This document shows, one piece after another, positions 18,891 through 27,551 of a stretch of DNA of 64,000 nucleotides (its first letter is position 1; every line of letters begins with the position of its first letter). The stretch comes from Lederbergia wuyishanensis (GTDB taxonomy: Bacteria > Bacillota > Bacilli > Bacillales > Bacillaceae_C). The notes below the pieces were generated by a model. That model was not told the origin of the DNA. It did no database searches and saw only the letters and a program-made list of their open reading frames with translations. A program made the translations under genes and the position numbers. The stretch is from positions 62,001 to 126,000 of the forward strand of contig NZ_JALIRM010000001.1 in the NCBI RefSeq assembly GCF_022900255.1, in the 5' to 3' direction.

Positions 18891-19745
18891 ATGGCATGGG
18901 TAGAATCTTTGCAAAAGGCGATTGATTATATTGAAGCTCATTTGCTAGATGATATGACGATTGAGCAAATTGCACAACAGGCAAACTCATCGCAATTTCA
19001 TTTCCAACGAACATTTTCGATATTAACGGATATAACCGTTGGCGAATATATAAGACGGCGTAGGCTGACATTAGCCGCACAAGAATTAATAAGAACAACT
19101 GAGAAAATCATTGATTTAGCCCTAAAATATGGCTATGACTCTCCCGAGGCTTTCTCGAAAGCTTTTCGAAGACAACATGGAATCACCCCAACGGAAGCAC
19201 GAAAAAATATGGGAAAGCTGAAATCATATAACCGCTTGGTGATCCAAGTGAGTCTGAAAGGGGCCGAGCCAATGCAATACAAAATTGTAGAAAAAGAAAG
19301 TTTTCAAGTAGTGGGAGTGAAGGAAAGTTTTTCGTGGGAAAACGGTGAAAACTTAATAGGCATTCCAAAAATGTGGGAAAAAGTACATCAAGAAGGAACA
19401 GTTGATATACTGGTAAAAGTTAATAATGGTTCACTAAAAGGGATATTAGGTGTTTGTCATGCCCCGTTATCGAACGGGAAAATAAATTATTGGGTTGCAA
19501 CAGCATCTGAAAATGATATACCAAATGGTTTAGAGAGCTTGACAATTCCTGCATCCAAATGGTCTGTATTTGAAGTTCATGGTCCTATGCCAGATGCCAT
19601 GCAAAATGCGTGGAAAAAAATTCACACTGAATGGTTTCCTTCGAGCGGATATGTACATGCTGGTACACCAGATTTAGAAGTCTATACAGACGACAATCCA
19701 TCAAGCCCAGATTGTTATTCAGAAATATGGATTCCAGTAAAATAA
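18891..19745 (+). CDS. AraC family regulator with GyrI-like effector domain
   Basis: This 284-residue protein has two AraC helix-turn-helix motifs in the first 100 residues (MTIEQIAQQANSSQFHFQRTF and ALKYGYDSPEAFSKAFRRQH). A GyrI-like/effector-binding domain follows from about residue 125 (MQYKIVEKESFQVVGVKESF). Such proteins sense small amphipathic compounds and activate efflux or stress genes. The ATG follows GGGAGGGGG. No target operon is obvious next to it; the downstream neighbours are a small unknown gene and a Nudix gene behind a terminator. Confidence 0.87.
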   Translation: MAWVESLQKAIDYIEAHLLDDMTIEQIAQQANSSQFHFQRTFSILTDITVGEYIRRRRLTLAAQELIRTTEKIIDLALKYGYDSPEAFSKAFRRQHGITPTEARKNMGKLKSYNRLVIQVSLKGAEPMQYKIVEKESFQVVGVKESFSWENGENLIGIPKMWEKVHQEGTVDILVKVNNGSLKGILGVCHAPLSNGKINYWVATASENDIPNGLESLTIPASKWSVFEVHGPMPDAMQNAWKKIHTEWFPSSGYVHAGTPDLEVYTDDNPSSPDCYSEIWIPVK

Positions 19746-19753
19746 TTCTAACC

Positions 19754-19790
19754 GGGGACAGGTTCACTTGATCTTGTCCCTGTTTTTTTA
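19754..19790 (+). terminator. Terminator built from a GGGGACAGGT element
   Basis: GGGACA pairs with TGTCCC (19755-19760 with 19775-19780) and is followed by seven T. The first arm contains GGGGACAGGT, which also occurs at 32324-32333; such elements recur between genes in many bacteria. Confidence 0.7.
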
Positions 19791-19855
19791 AAAAAGGAGA
19801 AACTACTGGTGTTATAGAACATTAGTAGACAGAAGATTTTTTGGAGGCAAGTATT

Positions 19856-20086
19856 ATGACCAATATTGATAAAAGAAATAGATTAGATGAGTCTCCTTTT
19901 ACCTATAGAATTAGTAAAAATGATACCGTTTTTATAGATTTTAATGGAAAAGTAGTAAAAACAATTAAAGGTAAAGAAGCTGAAAAAATCTTAACTAAAA
20001 TAAAATCAGCTGCGAGCGAAAAAGAAGTACAGCTTATACTGGCGAAAATTACGGGGAATTTTAAAAGGGGAAATGAGCGTATATAA
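19856..20086 (+). CDS. Small protein, function unknown
   Basis: This 76-residue protein starts MTNIDKRNRLDESPFTYRIS and contains VFIDFNGKVVKTIKGKEAEK near residues 25-44. The ATG at 19856 follows TTTGGAGG. It is basic and soluble, with alternating strands then helices. I do not recognise the family. Its last 14 nt overlap the start proposed for the Nudix gene, which suggests that the two are expressed together. Confidence 0.7.
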   Translation: MTNIDKRNRLDESPFTYRISKNDTVFIDFNGKVVKTIKGKEAEKILTKIKSAASEKEVQLILAKITGNFKRGNERI

Positions 20087-20564
20087 AACGTATACGTTAG
20101 AAAACTTACAAAAGGAGAGAAAAATAGGAAAGATGTTCATAGTTAATATAGAAGCAACCATTTTTAATAATGGCAAATGGCTCATTATCGAAAGAAGCAA
20201 AAAGGAAGAACATGCCGGTGGAATGTTATCATTAATTGGCGGGAAAGTTGATCAAGAAGGTAATACTTTAGATATATTGGAGCGTACCGTGAAACGCGAG
20301 ATTTTTGAAGAGGTAGGGGTTACGGTTAAGGATCAGCTGCACTATGTTCACAGTACATCATTTGTTACTGATAAAGGTAAACATGTAGTGGATATCGTTT
20401 TTCTAGCTGAATATGAAAGTGGTGAAGCATTTCCAAAAAGTCCAGATGAAGTTGATGAGGTTATGTGGCTAACATATGATGAAATTATGGGAAATCTGAA
20501 TTCACCTCATTTTTTAAAGGAGAGTATTACACGGGCTGAGAAACTAAAAAAGAAAGTGTATTAA
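20073..20564 (+). CDS. Nudix hydrolase
   Basis: This protein of about 163 residues has a Nudix box running from GGKVDQEGN to the core REIFEEVGV near residues 52-80, with the expected Glu pair. The family cleaves nucleoside diphosphates linked to another group; the substrate is unknown. The ATG at 20073 overlaps the preceding gene by 14 nt; a second ATG at 20133 behind AGGAAAG would give a 143-residue protein and is a fair alternative. It overlaps the following GNAT gene by one base (TAATG), so the three genes form a tight unit. Confidence 0.85.
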   Translation: MSVYKTYTLENLQKERKIGKMFIVNIEATIFNNGKWLIIERSKKEEHAGGMLSLIGGKVDQEGNTLDILERTVKREIFEEVGVTVKDQLHYVHSTSFVTDKGKHVVDIVFLAEYESGEAFPKSPDEVDEVMWLTYDEIMGNLNSPHFLKESITRAEKLKKKVY

Positions 20565-21106
20565 TGGAAGTGATAAAAGGAAATGGAATTATCCTTCGTG
20601 AAATCGTGGAACAAGATTGGAATGATATCCATACATACGCAGCCCTCCCTGAGGTATCAAGATTTCAATCATGGGGGCCGAATACTGAAGAAGAAACAAA
20701 AGCTTTTGTGAAACAAATCCTTAATGAAGCAAAAGTCCAACCAAGATTGCGATATGCTTATGCCATTATTGAAAAAGAGAATAGTACAATGATTGGTTCG
20801 TGCGAACTAAATATACGTGACATACCGAATCGGATAGGTGAAGTTGCTTATATTATACATCCTGCTTATTGGAGAAAGGGTTACGCGACTGAAGCTGCGA
20901 AGCAAATGATTGAATTCGGATTTGGCACATTTAATCTGCACCGCATTTTTGCGACATGTGATACGAGAAATATTGCGTCCGCTAAAGTTTTGGGAAAAAT
21001 AGGTATGACTTTAGAAGGGAGAATGCGTGAAGATTTATTAATAAAGGATGGATGGCGAGATTCATACTTATATAGCGTTCTTGATCATGAATGGAAAGCT
21101 AGATAA
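20564..21106 (+). CDS. GNAT family acetyltransferase (RimJ/RimL type)
   Basis: This 180-residue acetyltransferase of the ribosomal-protein-acetylase branch is recognised by IILREIVEQDWNDIHTYAAL at the N-terminus, AYIIHPAYWRKGYATEAAKQ near residue 96-115 (acetyl-CoA loop) and NIASAKVLGKIGM near 137. Members acetylate N-termini or small molecules. Translation starts within the stop of the Nudix gene. The C-terminal WRDSYLYSVLDHEW is typical of the branch. The true substrate cannot be told. Confidence 0.87.
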   Translation: MEVIKGNGIILREIVEQDWNDIHTYAALPEVSRFQSWGPNTEEETKAFVKQILNEAKVQPRLRYAYAIIEKENSTMIGSCELNIRDIPNRIGEVAYIIHPAYWRKGYATEAAKQMIEFGFGTFNLHRIFATCDTRNIASAKVLGKIGMTLEGRMREDLLIKDGWRDSYLYSVLDHEWKAR

Positions 21107-21137
21107 CAAACACAAACTTGTATCTAGCTTTCCATTT
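21090..21137. terminator. Hairpin between convergent genes
   Basis: AATGGAAAGCTAGATA (21090-21105) pairs with TATCTAGCTTTCCATT (21121-21136) across a 15-nt loop. It overlaps the GNAT stop codon and lies just before the 3' end of the convergent DUF4349 gene, so it can end both transcripts. Confidence 0.65.
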
Positions 21138-21143
21138 ATTTGT

Positions 21144-22028
21144 TTATACATCTTTTTTTCTTTTTTTTAATACAAAAAAGATGACTCCTACAATAAGTAA
21201 AAGTAAAACAATAACAGGTAAGTTCCCTACAAAAAACACAACGAGAGCTGAACATGCCGCTAAAATAAAATTCATGCTATCAACAAATTGTTTTTTCGTT
21301 TTTTCCCAAGTATTTAAATCTTTGCTGTCTATTCCTGGGATGACTACGCGTGTTTCTGTCATACGGATTTCAACGGTTGAAAAGGAAGTTTGATTTTCAA
21401 GGTACTTCATTCTGCCAGCTATAACCTCAATTTCCTCTTGTACTTTCGCTAAATCGGATGAGATTTTTAATAAATCCTCAGTCTTTTTTGCGTCCGCCAT
21501 AAAATTCAGCAGTCTTTCTTCAACAGCCTTTTTTGATTTAAGTCTCGATTCTAAATCTACATATTCCTCTGTTACATCTTGCCCGGTTACATTTCTTCCT
21601 AAAATTTCTGTTGCTTGTTCTTCAGCATCATTTAAAAACGTTTGAAAATGTTTTTCGGGAATACGAACGATAATCATGCCACTGACAGTTTCTTCTGTTT
21701 CACGATAAGTATTTGATTCTACAATATATCCTCCGTATTGTTTTACTTTCTTTTCAATGTTGAGTTGCGCTTTATCAAAATTTTTAACCTTTACTTGCAA
21801 TTGTGCTTGATGAATGATCATTCTATCTGATGTTATTTTCATTTCTTCTGATTCTGTTGCCGTATCTGAATTAGAAAGCTCTGCTTTCGCCATATCCATT
21901 TCCACGTGATCTGATATTTCAGCTGAGTTATAGTTTCCGCCACTACTTTCACCTTTACCGGAATTATTTGAACTACATGCTGTCATAAAAAGACTCGTCA
22001 ATAATAATAGTAATATCCCCTTTTTCAC
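21144..22028 (-). CDS. DUF4349 family lipoprotein
   Basis: This 294-residue protein starts with a lipoprotein signal (VKKGILLLLL, lipobox MTAC near residues 15-18) and a Ser/Gly-rich spacer. A DUF4349 domain begins at about residue 70 (RMIIHQAQLQVKVKNFDKAQ), with a coiled-coil stretch near 165-225. A membrane segment lies near 262-287, followed by a Lys/Arg tail. Members are membrane-anchored surface proteins of unknown role. The start is a GTG at 22028 behind AGGAGGG; the frame stays open upstream to 22187 but without a ribosome-binding site. Confidence 0.82.
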   Translation of the reverse strand: MKKGILLLLLTSLFMTACSSNNSGKGESSGGNYNSAEISDHVEMDMAKAELSNSDTATESEEMKITSDRMIIHQAQLQVKVKNFDKAQLNIEKKVKQYGGYIVESNTYRETEETVSGMIIVRIPEKHFQTFLNDAEEQATEILGRNVTGQDVTEEYVDLESRLKSKKAVEERLLNFMADAKKTEDLLKISSDLAKVQEEIEVIAGRMKYLENQTSFSTVEIRMTETRVVIPGIDSKDLNTWEKTKKQFVDSMNFILAACSALVVFFVGNLPVIVLLLLIVGVIFFVLKKRKKDV

Positions 22029-22166
22029 AATTCGCCCTCCTGTCTGTTTAATATATTCGACGTTTATATAAAAGATAAGTTGCACTTCATTTTTAATAAG
22101 AAGGAATATTCTTATATATCTCGAATGATAAAGATTACACGAATAATAAGGAGATGTTAAAAATGT

Positions 22167-23006
22167 GTGGGATTTGTATCTAGACATGCTGAAAGGGATG
22201 CAAAATTAGCGGAGAAGCGAGATCAACTGTTAAAAAATGCATTAAATGATTTGACAAGTGATCCCAATATTTTAGCCATTTATGAAAGTGGGTCATTAGT
22301 GAAAGGAAATTTTGATCTCTATTCGGATATTGATTTGCATACCGTTGTAAAGCCGGAAATGAAAAATGATTATATAAAAGCTAAACGTACAAGAGCAAGT
22401 AATTGGGGGAACGTTTTGTTTTTTGAAGAATGGTCACCAACTGCTCCAGTCATTGTCACTCATTTCGATAGTTTTGTGAAAATCGACTCATGGTATATGG
22501 AACCGGATGACTTAGTTCCTTCTGTTTGGCTTCATGGAATAAAAGCTTATTATGATCCACACAAACTAATTGAAACATTAATCAATAAGTCATCGTCTAT
22601 TCTGTATGAACCAACTATTGAAGAAGTTGATTTTTGGCAGGGGAAATTCTATGCTTTTTTGCATGAAATGTATCGTGCTATTATGCGTCAGGAAATGTAT
22701 TATGCACTATCCAATTTAGATCGTCTTCGATGGCTTATCGTTTCAGGGTGGTATATGGAAATGGGAATACGGCTCGATAGTCCATATGGGGTTTGGACTA
22801 AGTTGGAAGGAAAGAGGAGTCAATTACAAAAATGGCAATTATCTTTATTGGAAGGTTGGAACTGCAGCAAAGATTCAAATGAAATGATGAAAACAGCAGC
22901 AAGTATCGTTCCTGAGTTTCTAAGAATTAATAAGAAACTGTGCATCCTTGTTCAAAAAGATGAAAACATTGATGAGTGTAATAGGATTATAGAGATGGTT
23001 TTATGA
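22167..23006 (+). CDS. Nucleotidyltransferase-fold protein
   Basis: This protein of about 279 residues has the nucleotidyltransferase signature YESGSLVKGNFDLYSDIDLH near residues 40-59 (GS followed by DxD), as in aminoglycoside nucleotidyltransferases and minimal polymerase-beta enzymes. A helical C-terminal half follows. Whether it modifies a drug or something else is unknown. The GTG at 22167 is the best in-frame start behind AAGGAG. An ATG only 4 nt upstream (22163) in another frame has better spacing but runs into a stop after six codons, so a recent start-region frameshift is possible. Confidence 0.75.
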   Translation: MGFVSRHAERDAKLAEKRDQLLKNALNDLTSDPNILAIYESGSLVKGNFDLYSDIDLHTVVKPEMKNDYIKAKRTRASNWGNVLFFEEWSPTAPVIVTHFDSFVKIDSWYMEPDDLVPSVWLHGIKAYYDPHKLIETLINKSSSILYEPTIEEVDFWQGKFYAFLHEMYRAIMRQEMYYALSNLDRLRWLIVSGWYMEMGIRLDSPYGVWTKLEGKRSQLQKWQLSLLEGWNCSKDSNEMMKTAASIVPEFLRINKKLCILVQKDENIDECNRIIEMVL

Positions 23007-23016
23007 ATCTCTAAAT

Positions 23017-23050
23017 AAGCTTGCCGTCTTATTTGGCGGCAAGCTTTTGT
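23017..23050 (+). terminator. Rho-independent terminator of the nucleotidyltransferase gene
   Basis: AAGCTTGCCG pairs with CGGCAAGCTT (23017-23026 with 23037-23046), followed by a short T tract. Confidence 0.7.
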
Positions 23051-23113
23051 AAAATAGAGGTAGCAAGTAGGGAAATGGAAGTCGTTGCGTATAATAGCAT
23101 GGAGAGTGATTTA

Positions 23114-23557
23114 ATGAGAGCTAAAAATATGCTGGGGATCATCTCATTGTTAATGGCATCTTTTATTCTACCGCTTCATTCAAATGCTAGTTGGGTAGAT
23201 TCATTTGTAGTATGGGATGGATATGTCTATGTTATAAGTGACGAACCTGTAGAAAACGTAGAGAAAGAAATCGGACATGTGACGAAATACTCCGATAAAG
23301 AAGGAACGTATGGGGGCAATTTTTCAAATACTTTTGATAAAGGAACTAAATACTATTCTATTACCGGAATTAGTACAGTTGAAGCAATCGCAGTTCAAAC
23401 ATCGGAAAATACGTATGTGAAAGCAATTAGTGATGGAAAGTATAAGGGGAAAAAGATATGGCAAACAACTGAAGGTATTGTAGTCATCATTATTTCTTTT
23501 GTTCTTATCTTAGGAATTATTACAAATAGACCAGAAATTAGGAGATTTAACAAATGA
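23114..23557 (+). CDS. Secreted or membrane-anchored protein, function unknown
   Basis: This 147-residue protein has a signal peptide (about residues 1-25, ending near HSNAS), an extracytoplasmic region of about 90 residues and a C-terminal membrane helix (VVIIISFVLILGII) with a short basic tail. The ATG at 23114 follows GGAGAGTG by 5 nt. I do not recognise the family. It overlaps the ASCH gene by 4 nt (ATGA), so the two are translated together. Confidence 0.7.
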   Translation: MRAKNMLGIISLLMASFILPLHSNASWVDSFVVWDGYVYVISDEPVENVEKEIGHVTKYSDKEGTYGGNFSNTFDKGTKYYSITGISTVEAIAVQTSENTYVKAISDGKYKGKKIWQTTEGIVVIIISFVLILGIITNRPEIRRFNK

Positions 23558-23994
23558 ATCAAATCGAAGCATATTGGGCGAGATTTTTAGAAGAGACAAA
23601 TACGCCGAACAAAACTTATACATCATGGCATTTTGAACTGACTGAAGAATTGGCAAATGAGTTATTAGAACTTGTTTTGGAAGGAAAGAAGAGAGCAACA
23701 GCATCTTCTATTTATGATTTTGAACATGATCCTGTTCCAAAAGTCGGGGATTATAGCGTCATCACTAATTGGGCAGGGGAACCAAAGTGCATTATCAGAA
23801 CAACATCTGTTCAAATTCTTCCTTTTAAAGACGTAACATTTGATTTAGCAAAGTTAGAAGGAGAAGATGATCATTTAGAATCATGGAGAGAAGGACATAT
23901 AAAATACTACACTCAAGTATGTAAGGCTGCAAATCAAGAATTCACGTGGGATATGCAGGTGGTATTCGAACAATTTCAGGTGGTTTATCAGTAA
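23554..23994 (+). CDS. ASCH domain protein
   Basis: This 146-residue single-domain ASCH protein has the conserved LVLEGKKRATASSIYD near residue 42, VGDYSVITNWAGEP near 64 and a C-terminal DMQVVFEQFQVVY strand. ASCH domains are PUA-like RNA-binding folds; some members hydrolyse N4-acetylcytidine or act on amides. Which applies here cannot be read. It starts inside the stop of the upstream gene and is followed after 11 nt by a methyltransferase-like gene. Confidence 0.82.
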   Translation: MNQIEAYWARFLEETNTPNKTYTSWHFELTEELANELLELVLEGKKRATASSIYDFEHDPVPKVGDYSVITNWAGEPKCIIRTTSVQILPFKDVTFDLAKLEGEDDHLESWREGHIKYYTQVCKAANQEFTWDMQVVFEQFQVVYQ

Positions 23995-24005
23995 GGAGGG
24001 GAATA

Positions 24006-24551
24006 ATGTCGATTAGGTTGGTCGTTGGTGCGGGTGCATATAATAATAATCCAGGTTGGATTCATACGCAGGAAAATGAGCTGGACTTGTTGGATGTAAC
24101 AACTTGGGCAAACAGATTCGATGAAAATTCAATTACTGCTATTTTGGCGGAACATGTTTGGGAACACCTTACATATGAAGAAGGACTACAGGCTGCAAAA
24201 ACTTGTTATACATATTTAAAGCCATCAGGCTTTTTACGATGTGCAGTACCTGACGGTTTTTACTCAGATAAGGCTTATCAAAAGGCAGTACAAGTAGGAG
24301 GGCCAGGTCCTAAAGATCATCCTGCCGCAAGCCATAAAATAGTTTATAACTATAATACTCTGTCAAACCTGTTTCTCTCCGCAGGTTTTGAAGTAAAACT
24401 ACTAGAATACCACGATGAGGAAGGTAATTTTCATTATAACCAATGGGACGGAGAAAAAGGTGTTATTTTTCGTTCTAAATACTATGATCCAAGAAATAAA
24501 GATGGCAAGATTGTGTTTCCATCGTTAATCGTGGATGCTATTAAAACCTAA
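24006..24551 (+). CDS. SAM-dependent methyltransferase-like protein
   Basis: This 181-residue protein resembles the C-terminal half of class I methyltransferases. It has ITAILAEHVWEHLTYEEGLQ near residue 47-66 and AKTCYTYLKPSGFLRCAVPD near 68-87, the usual post-motif II/III region. The N-terminal glycine-rich SAM motif is reduced to VVGAGAYNNNPGW near residue 6. Related proteins are annotated as methyltransferases acting on small molecules or surface sugars. The ATG follows AAGGAGGGG. The motif I loss makes catalysis uncertain. Confidence 0.65.
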   Translation: MSIRLVVGAGAYNNNPGWIHTQENELDLLDVTTWANRFDENSITAILAEHVWEHLTYEEGLQAAKTCYTYLKPSGFLRCAVPDGFYSDKAYQKAVQVGGPGPKDHPAASHKIVYNYNTLSNLFLSAGFEVKLLEYHDEEGNFHYNQWDGEKGVIFRSKYYDPRNKDGKIVFPSLIVDAIKT

Positions 24552-24637
24552 ATAAAAAACGTTGGAAACATATTGATTTTGTGATTTATTTATCCAATTT
24601 TGAATGCTATATTAACTTTATTTAGGAGGAGAAGGAA

Positions 24638-24736
24638 ATTAAAAAGAACGCTATTATTTTTATTTTGGGTTTTTAAATCACGGTGTTTATAATAATCCCA
24701 TTGTTCGGAAACCCTTTAACTACTTTATTCAAATAA
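24638..24736 (+). pseudogene. Relic of a small membrane-protein gene
   Basis: After a strong AGGAGGAGAAGG a frame reads I-KKNAIIFILGF, stop, then ITVFIIIPLFGNPLTTLFK, stop. One base change (ATT to ATG) would restore a start, and one in-frame TAA breaks the frame. The pattern is that of a short signal or membrane peptide. The rest of 24552-24788 holds nothing else recognised. Confidence 0.3.
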
Positions 24737-24788
24737 ATTAGGTATTTTAATTAGATTAATAAATTCTTAAAAGGAAATAAATGCGTTT

Positions 24789-24817
24789 GAGCTGTCAATT
24801 AGATGGCTCTTTTTTTA
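24789..24817 (+). terminator. Rho-independent terminator
   Basis: GAGCTGTC pairs with GATGGCTC (two G-T pairs) over a 5-nt loop, followed by eight T. It would end transcription from the methyltransferase-like gene and the relic. Confidence 0.65.
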
Positions 24818-24898
24818 TTGTTCGAGATATGGAAAATTTATTGAAAGAAGGTTTTTCCATATCATTAATGGAATGTTAACCTATAAGTTATAGAGTAG

Positions 24899-25366
24899 GT
24901 GAAGAATATCAGTCAATCGAAAATAAAAATAATACATCTTTCTACTGAATCGCTTTATGAAGCTAGTTTCCTGCTTGTTCATTATATGTACCCAAGTCAA
25001 TGGAATGAAAAAAATCAGAAGGATTGTTTGCAAAAACTAATAAAATTATTGGAGTTCCAAAACGCTAACTTTTTATTGGCAAAGATTGGTGGTACTCCTG
25101 CTGGTTTCATTGCTCTTAATTGGGGATTTTCGACTACTAAGGGCAAACCAATCTTACTCGTTCAAGACCTTTTTGTTATGCCAGGTTTTAGAAGAAAGGG
25201 CATTGCTAAAATGCTGATTAACGAATCTATTCTGTTAGGTAAAGAAAGAGACGCAAACCGACTACAGCTAAATACAGGCACAAATAATAATAATGCTCGA
25301 GCGTTGTATCAGACATTGGGATTCGAGTGGTTTCCTAATAAAGAAATTTATATGTTGTTTATATAG
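24899..25366 (+). CDS. GNAT family N-acetyltransferase
   Basis: This 155-residue acetyltransferase has the acetyl-CoA site LLVQDLFVMPGFRRKGIAKM near residue 85-104 and the C-terminal NNNNARALYQTLGFEW near 125-140. The start is a GTG at 24899; the ribosome-binding site is weak, so the exact start is uncertain. The substrate is unknown. It is followed after 11 nt by a 57-residue gene on the same strand. Confidence 0.83.
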   Translation: MKNISQSKIKIIHLSTESLYEASFLLVHYMYPSQWNEKNQKDCLQKLIKLLEFQNANFLLAKIGGTPAGFIALNWGFSTTKGKPILLVQDLFVMPGFRRKGIAKMLINESILLGKERDANRLQLNTGTNNNNARALYQTLGFEWFPNKEIYMLFI

Positions 25367-25377
25367 GGGGTGAGTAG

Positions 25378-25551
25378 ATGACTCAAGCAAAAGATTATTA
25401 TGAGAATTCAACAACCCAATTGTACCAAGGCCTATTTAATGATAAGAGTCTCAGCTCTGAAAAAAGAAATGCAATAAAGCCTACTTTTTATCGAATTACT
25501 GAAGAAGCCTTGAAAGTGGCTGGAGGGAAATTAAAGTCTCAAAACCAATAG
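25378..25551 (+). CDS. Small protein, function unknown
   Basis: This 57-residue protein starts MTQAKDYYENSTTQLYQGLF, contains SEKRNAIKPTFYRITEEALK near residues 27-46 and ends in GGKLKSQNQ. The ATG follows AGGGGGTG. It is helical and polar. Good spacing, a ribosome-binding site and placement between two real genes support it, but I do not recognise the family. Confidence 0.6.
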   Translation: MTQAKDYYENSTTQLYQGLFNDKSLSSEKRNAIKPTFYRITEEALKVAGGKLKSQNQ

Positions 25552-25591
25552 GGGCTTTTATTTGCAAAAAATAGTGAAAGGATGCTGCAAT

Positions 25592-26395
25592 TTGAGTGAA
25601 TGGAAAGAGTTAAACGAAGAATCAAAATCAAGATGGAATGAAAACGCCGAATTTTGGGATGATTATATGGGGAACGAAAGCAACAGGTTTCACCGGGAAA
25701 TAATTAGACCGCATACGGAAAAAATATTGGAAGCAAAAGCTGGTCAAACGATTTTGGATATTGCTTGCGGGAATGGAAATTTTTCAAGGTGGCTCGCGGA
25801 AAAAGGGGTGAATGTGGTCGCGATCGATTATAGTCCTAGAATGATTGAACGAGCGAGATTGCGATCGGATATACATCAAATTGACTATAAAGTTCTTGAT
25901 GCTACAAATATTGATTCATTAATAGAACTTGGAAATCAACGGTTTGATAGCGCTGTAGCGAATATGGCTTTGATGGATATAGCTAATATTCAACCTTTAA
26001 TGCAAGCACTAACATTTTTACTTAAAGATAATGGAATCTTTGTTTTTTCAATCCCCCATCCGTGCTTCCAATCTCCAAATATGCGAAAAGTACATGAAGT
26101 AGAAGATATACATGGTAATATACAGTCAAAGAACAGCATCCAGATCTTCAATTATCTAACTCCGCAGCCGTATAAAGCAATTGGTATTAAAGGGCAACCG
26201 ACTCCGCATTATATGTTTCACAGGCCTTTATCATATTATTTAAATCTAGCATTTAAAAATAATTTTGTCTTAGACGGTATAGAAGAACCAAGCTTTTTAA
26301 AGGAAGCTGAAATAAATCGATTTGATTGGTATGATATTCCTCCAGCCATTATTTTGCGATTAAGAAAAACTTCCTTAATTGACAGGAGTGTGTAG
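25592..26395 (+). CDS. Class I SAM-dependent methyltransferase
   Basis: This 267-residue protein has motif I ILDIACGNGNFSRWLAEKG near residue 54-72, motif II region VVAIDYSPRMIERAR near 75, and a post-motif segment RFDSAVANMALMDI near 117. This is the ubiquinone/menaquinone-type methyltransferase fold; the substrate is unknown. The start is a TTG at 25592, 7 nt after AAAGGATG, chosen because an earlier TTG at 25562 has no ribosome-binding site. It begins 40 nt after the 57-residue gene. Confidence 0.85.
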   Translation: MSEWKELNEESKSRWNENAEFWDDYMGNESNRFHREIIRPHTEKILEAKAGQTILDIACGNGNFSRWLAEKGVNVVAIDYSPRMIERARLRSDIHQIDYKVLDATNIDSLIELGNQRFDSAVANMALMDIANIQPLMQALTFLLKDNGIFVFSIPHPCFQSPNMRKVHEVEDIHGNIQSKNSIQIFNYLTPQPYKAIGIKGQPTPHYMFHRPLSYYLNLAFKNNFVLDGIEEPSFLKEAEINRFDWYDIPPAIILRLRKTSLIDRSV

Positions 26396-26412
26396 TTTTT
26401 GCTTCTCGAGTG

Positions 26413-26562
26413 ATGCATCTCATTATTGCGAATGAAACAGATAATAAACTAAATATAAAGGACAAGGTGTCATTATCGTATAAATTAATCTCCAATAGAA
26501 AAGTAAGCGAAACCAAAACTTATTCAGAGACGTACTACTTTACAATAAATATGAAAGGATAA
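26413..26562 (+). CDS. Short open frame, possible C-terminal gene fragment
   Basis: A 49-residue frame beginning MHLIIANETDNKLNIKDKVS and ending SETYYFTINMKG fills the gap between two genes. Its composition is protein-like (alternating polar and hydrophobic strands) but no ribosome-binding site precedes the ATG at 26413. It could be the tail of a decayed larger gene. Confidence 0.35.
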   Translation: MHLIIANETDNKLNIKDKVSLSYKLISNRKVSETKTYSETYYFTINMKG

Positions 26563-26569
26563 TTTCATT

Positions 26570-27529
26570 ATGAATCATATAATAGACAACTATATTCAAA
26601 TATTCGAACAGCTTAAAAAGGAATTGAAATGGAAGGTGTCAGACAGAAAGATCTTAATGATGATTGCGTCTCTTTATGCGATGAACCAAAAGGAATTTCA
26701 ATTTCAAAGGTTTTTACAGATAGCGGATGAAATAAAGAGTCATGCAGGTTCTTTTTCTTACATGAAAACCGAATCAAGATATACTGCCGCAGCCATCTTA
26801 GATGTGAATTATGAAGATACTGAAAACAAAGTCTCTTCTTTATTTGCAATTTATGAAAATATGATTAAAGAAAAATTTAATAGGGGTATTTTTTCTTACG
26901 CGGCGGCTTTAGTTTTATTAAAAATAGCGGGGGCCAATGACTATCATTCGCTTATTGTTCAAGCAAAAGAGACTCATAATGCTATGAAAAAAGAACACCC
27001 ATTCATAACTTCAGCTGAGGATTATCCACTTGCAGTATTGCTTGCTTCAGAAAATAGGGAAGATGTCATTCAGCGTAATGAATATTTTTATGATCAACTA
27101 AACCAGAATGGATTTTATAAAGGGAATAATCTTCAATTCTTAAGCCATATCCTTTCTTTGAGTGATGAAAAACAGGAAGAAATACTTGCAAGAACAATCA
27201 TTGTTTTTGATATCTTTAAGGAACAGGGAATAAAACAAAAAGCAACGTACTATCCAGTTATGGGGATGCTTGCTCTGTTGCCAGAAAAAGAAGTAAATAT
27301 GGAAATGATTAGGGATGTTTTTGACAGACTTAATCAAGAAAAACATTTTAAATGGCAAAAAGATATTAATCTTATATTTGCAGTGAGCTTTTACGTAAAA
27401 AATAGGTTGAAACACCCGAATATAACTGAAACAAGTCTATATACAACGATAGAAACGATATTGCAGGCTCAGCAAGCAGCACTGGCGGGATCGATAGCAG
27501 CTACAGCAGCTGCGTCAAGTAGTAATTAA
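26570..27529 (+). CDS. DUF4003 family protein
   Basis: This 319-residue soluble, mostly helical protein has the DUF4003 pattern: MNHIIDNYIQIFEQLKKELK at the N-terminus, MMIASLYAMNQKEFQ near residue 30, and an RGIFSYAAALVLL segment near 105. It ends with an Ala/Ser-rich tail (AALAGSIAATAAASSS). Function is unknown for the family, which is common in Bacillus and sometimes lies beside stress or resistance genes. The ATG follows AAAGGATAA. Confidence 0.8.
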   Translation: MNHIIDNYIQIFEQLKKELKWKVSDRKILMMIASLYAMNQKEFQFQRFLQIADEIKSHAGSFSYMKTESRYTAAAILDVNYEDTENKVSSLFAIYENMIKEKFNRGIFSYAAALVLLKIAGANDYHSLIVQAKETHNAMKKEHPFITSAEDYPLAVLLASENREDVIQRNEYFYDQLNQNGFYKGNNLQFLSHILSLSDEKQEEILARTIIVFDIFKEQGIKQKATYYPVMGMLALLPEKEVNMEMIRDVFDRLNQEKHFKWQKDINLIFAVSFYVKNRLKHPNITETSLYTTIETILQAQQAALAGSIAATAAASSSN

Positions 27530-27551
27530 ATTTGAAGAGGAAGTGGACTTT

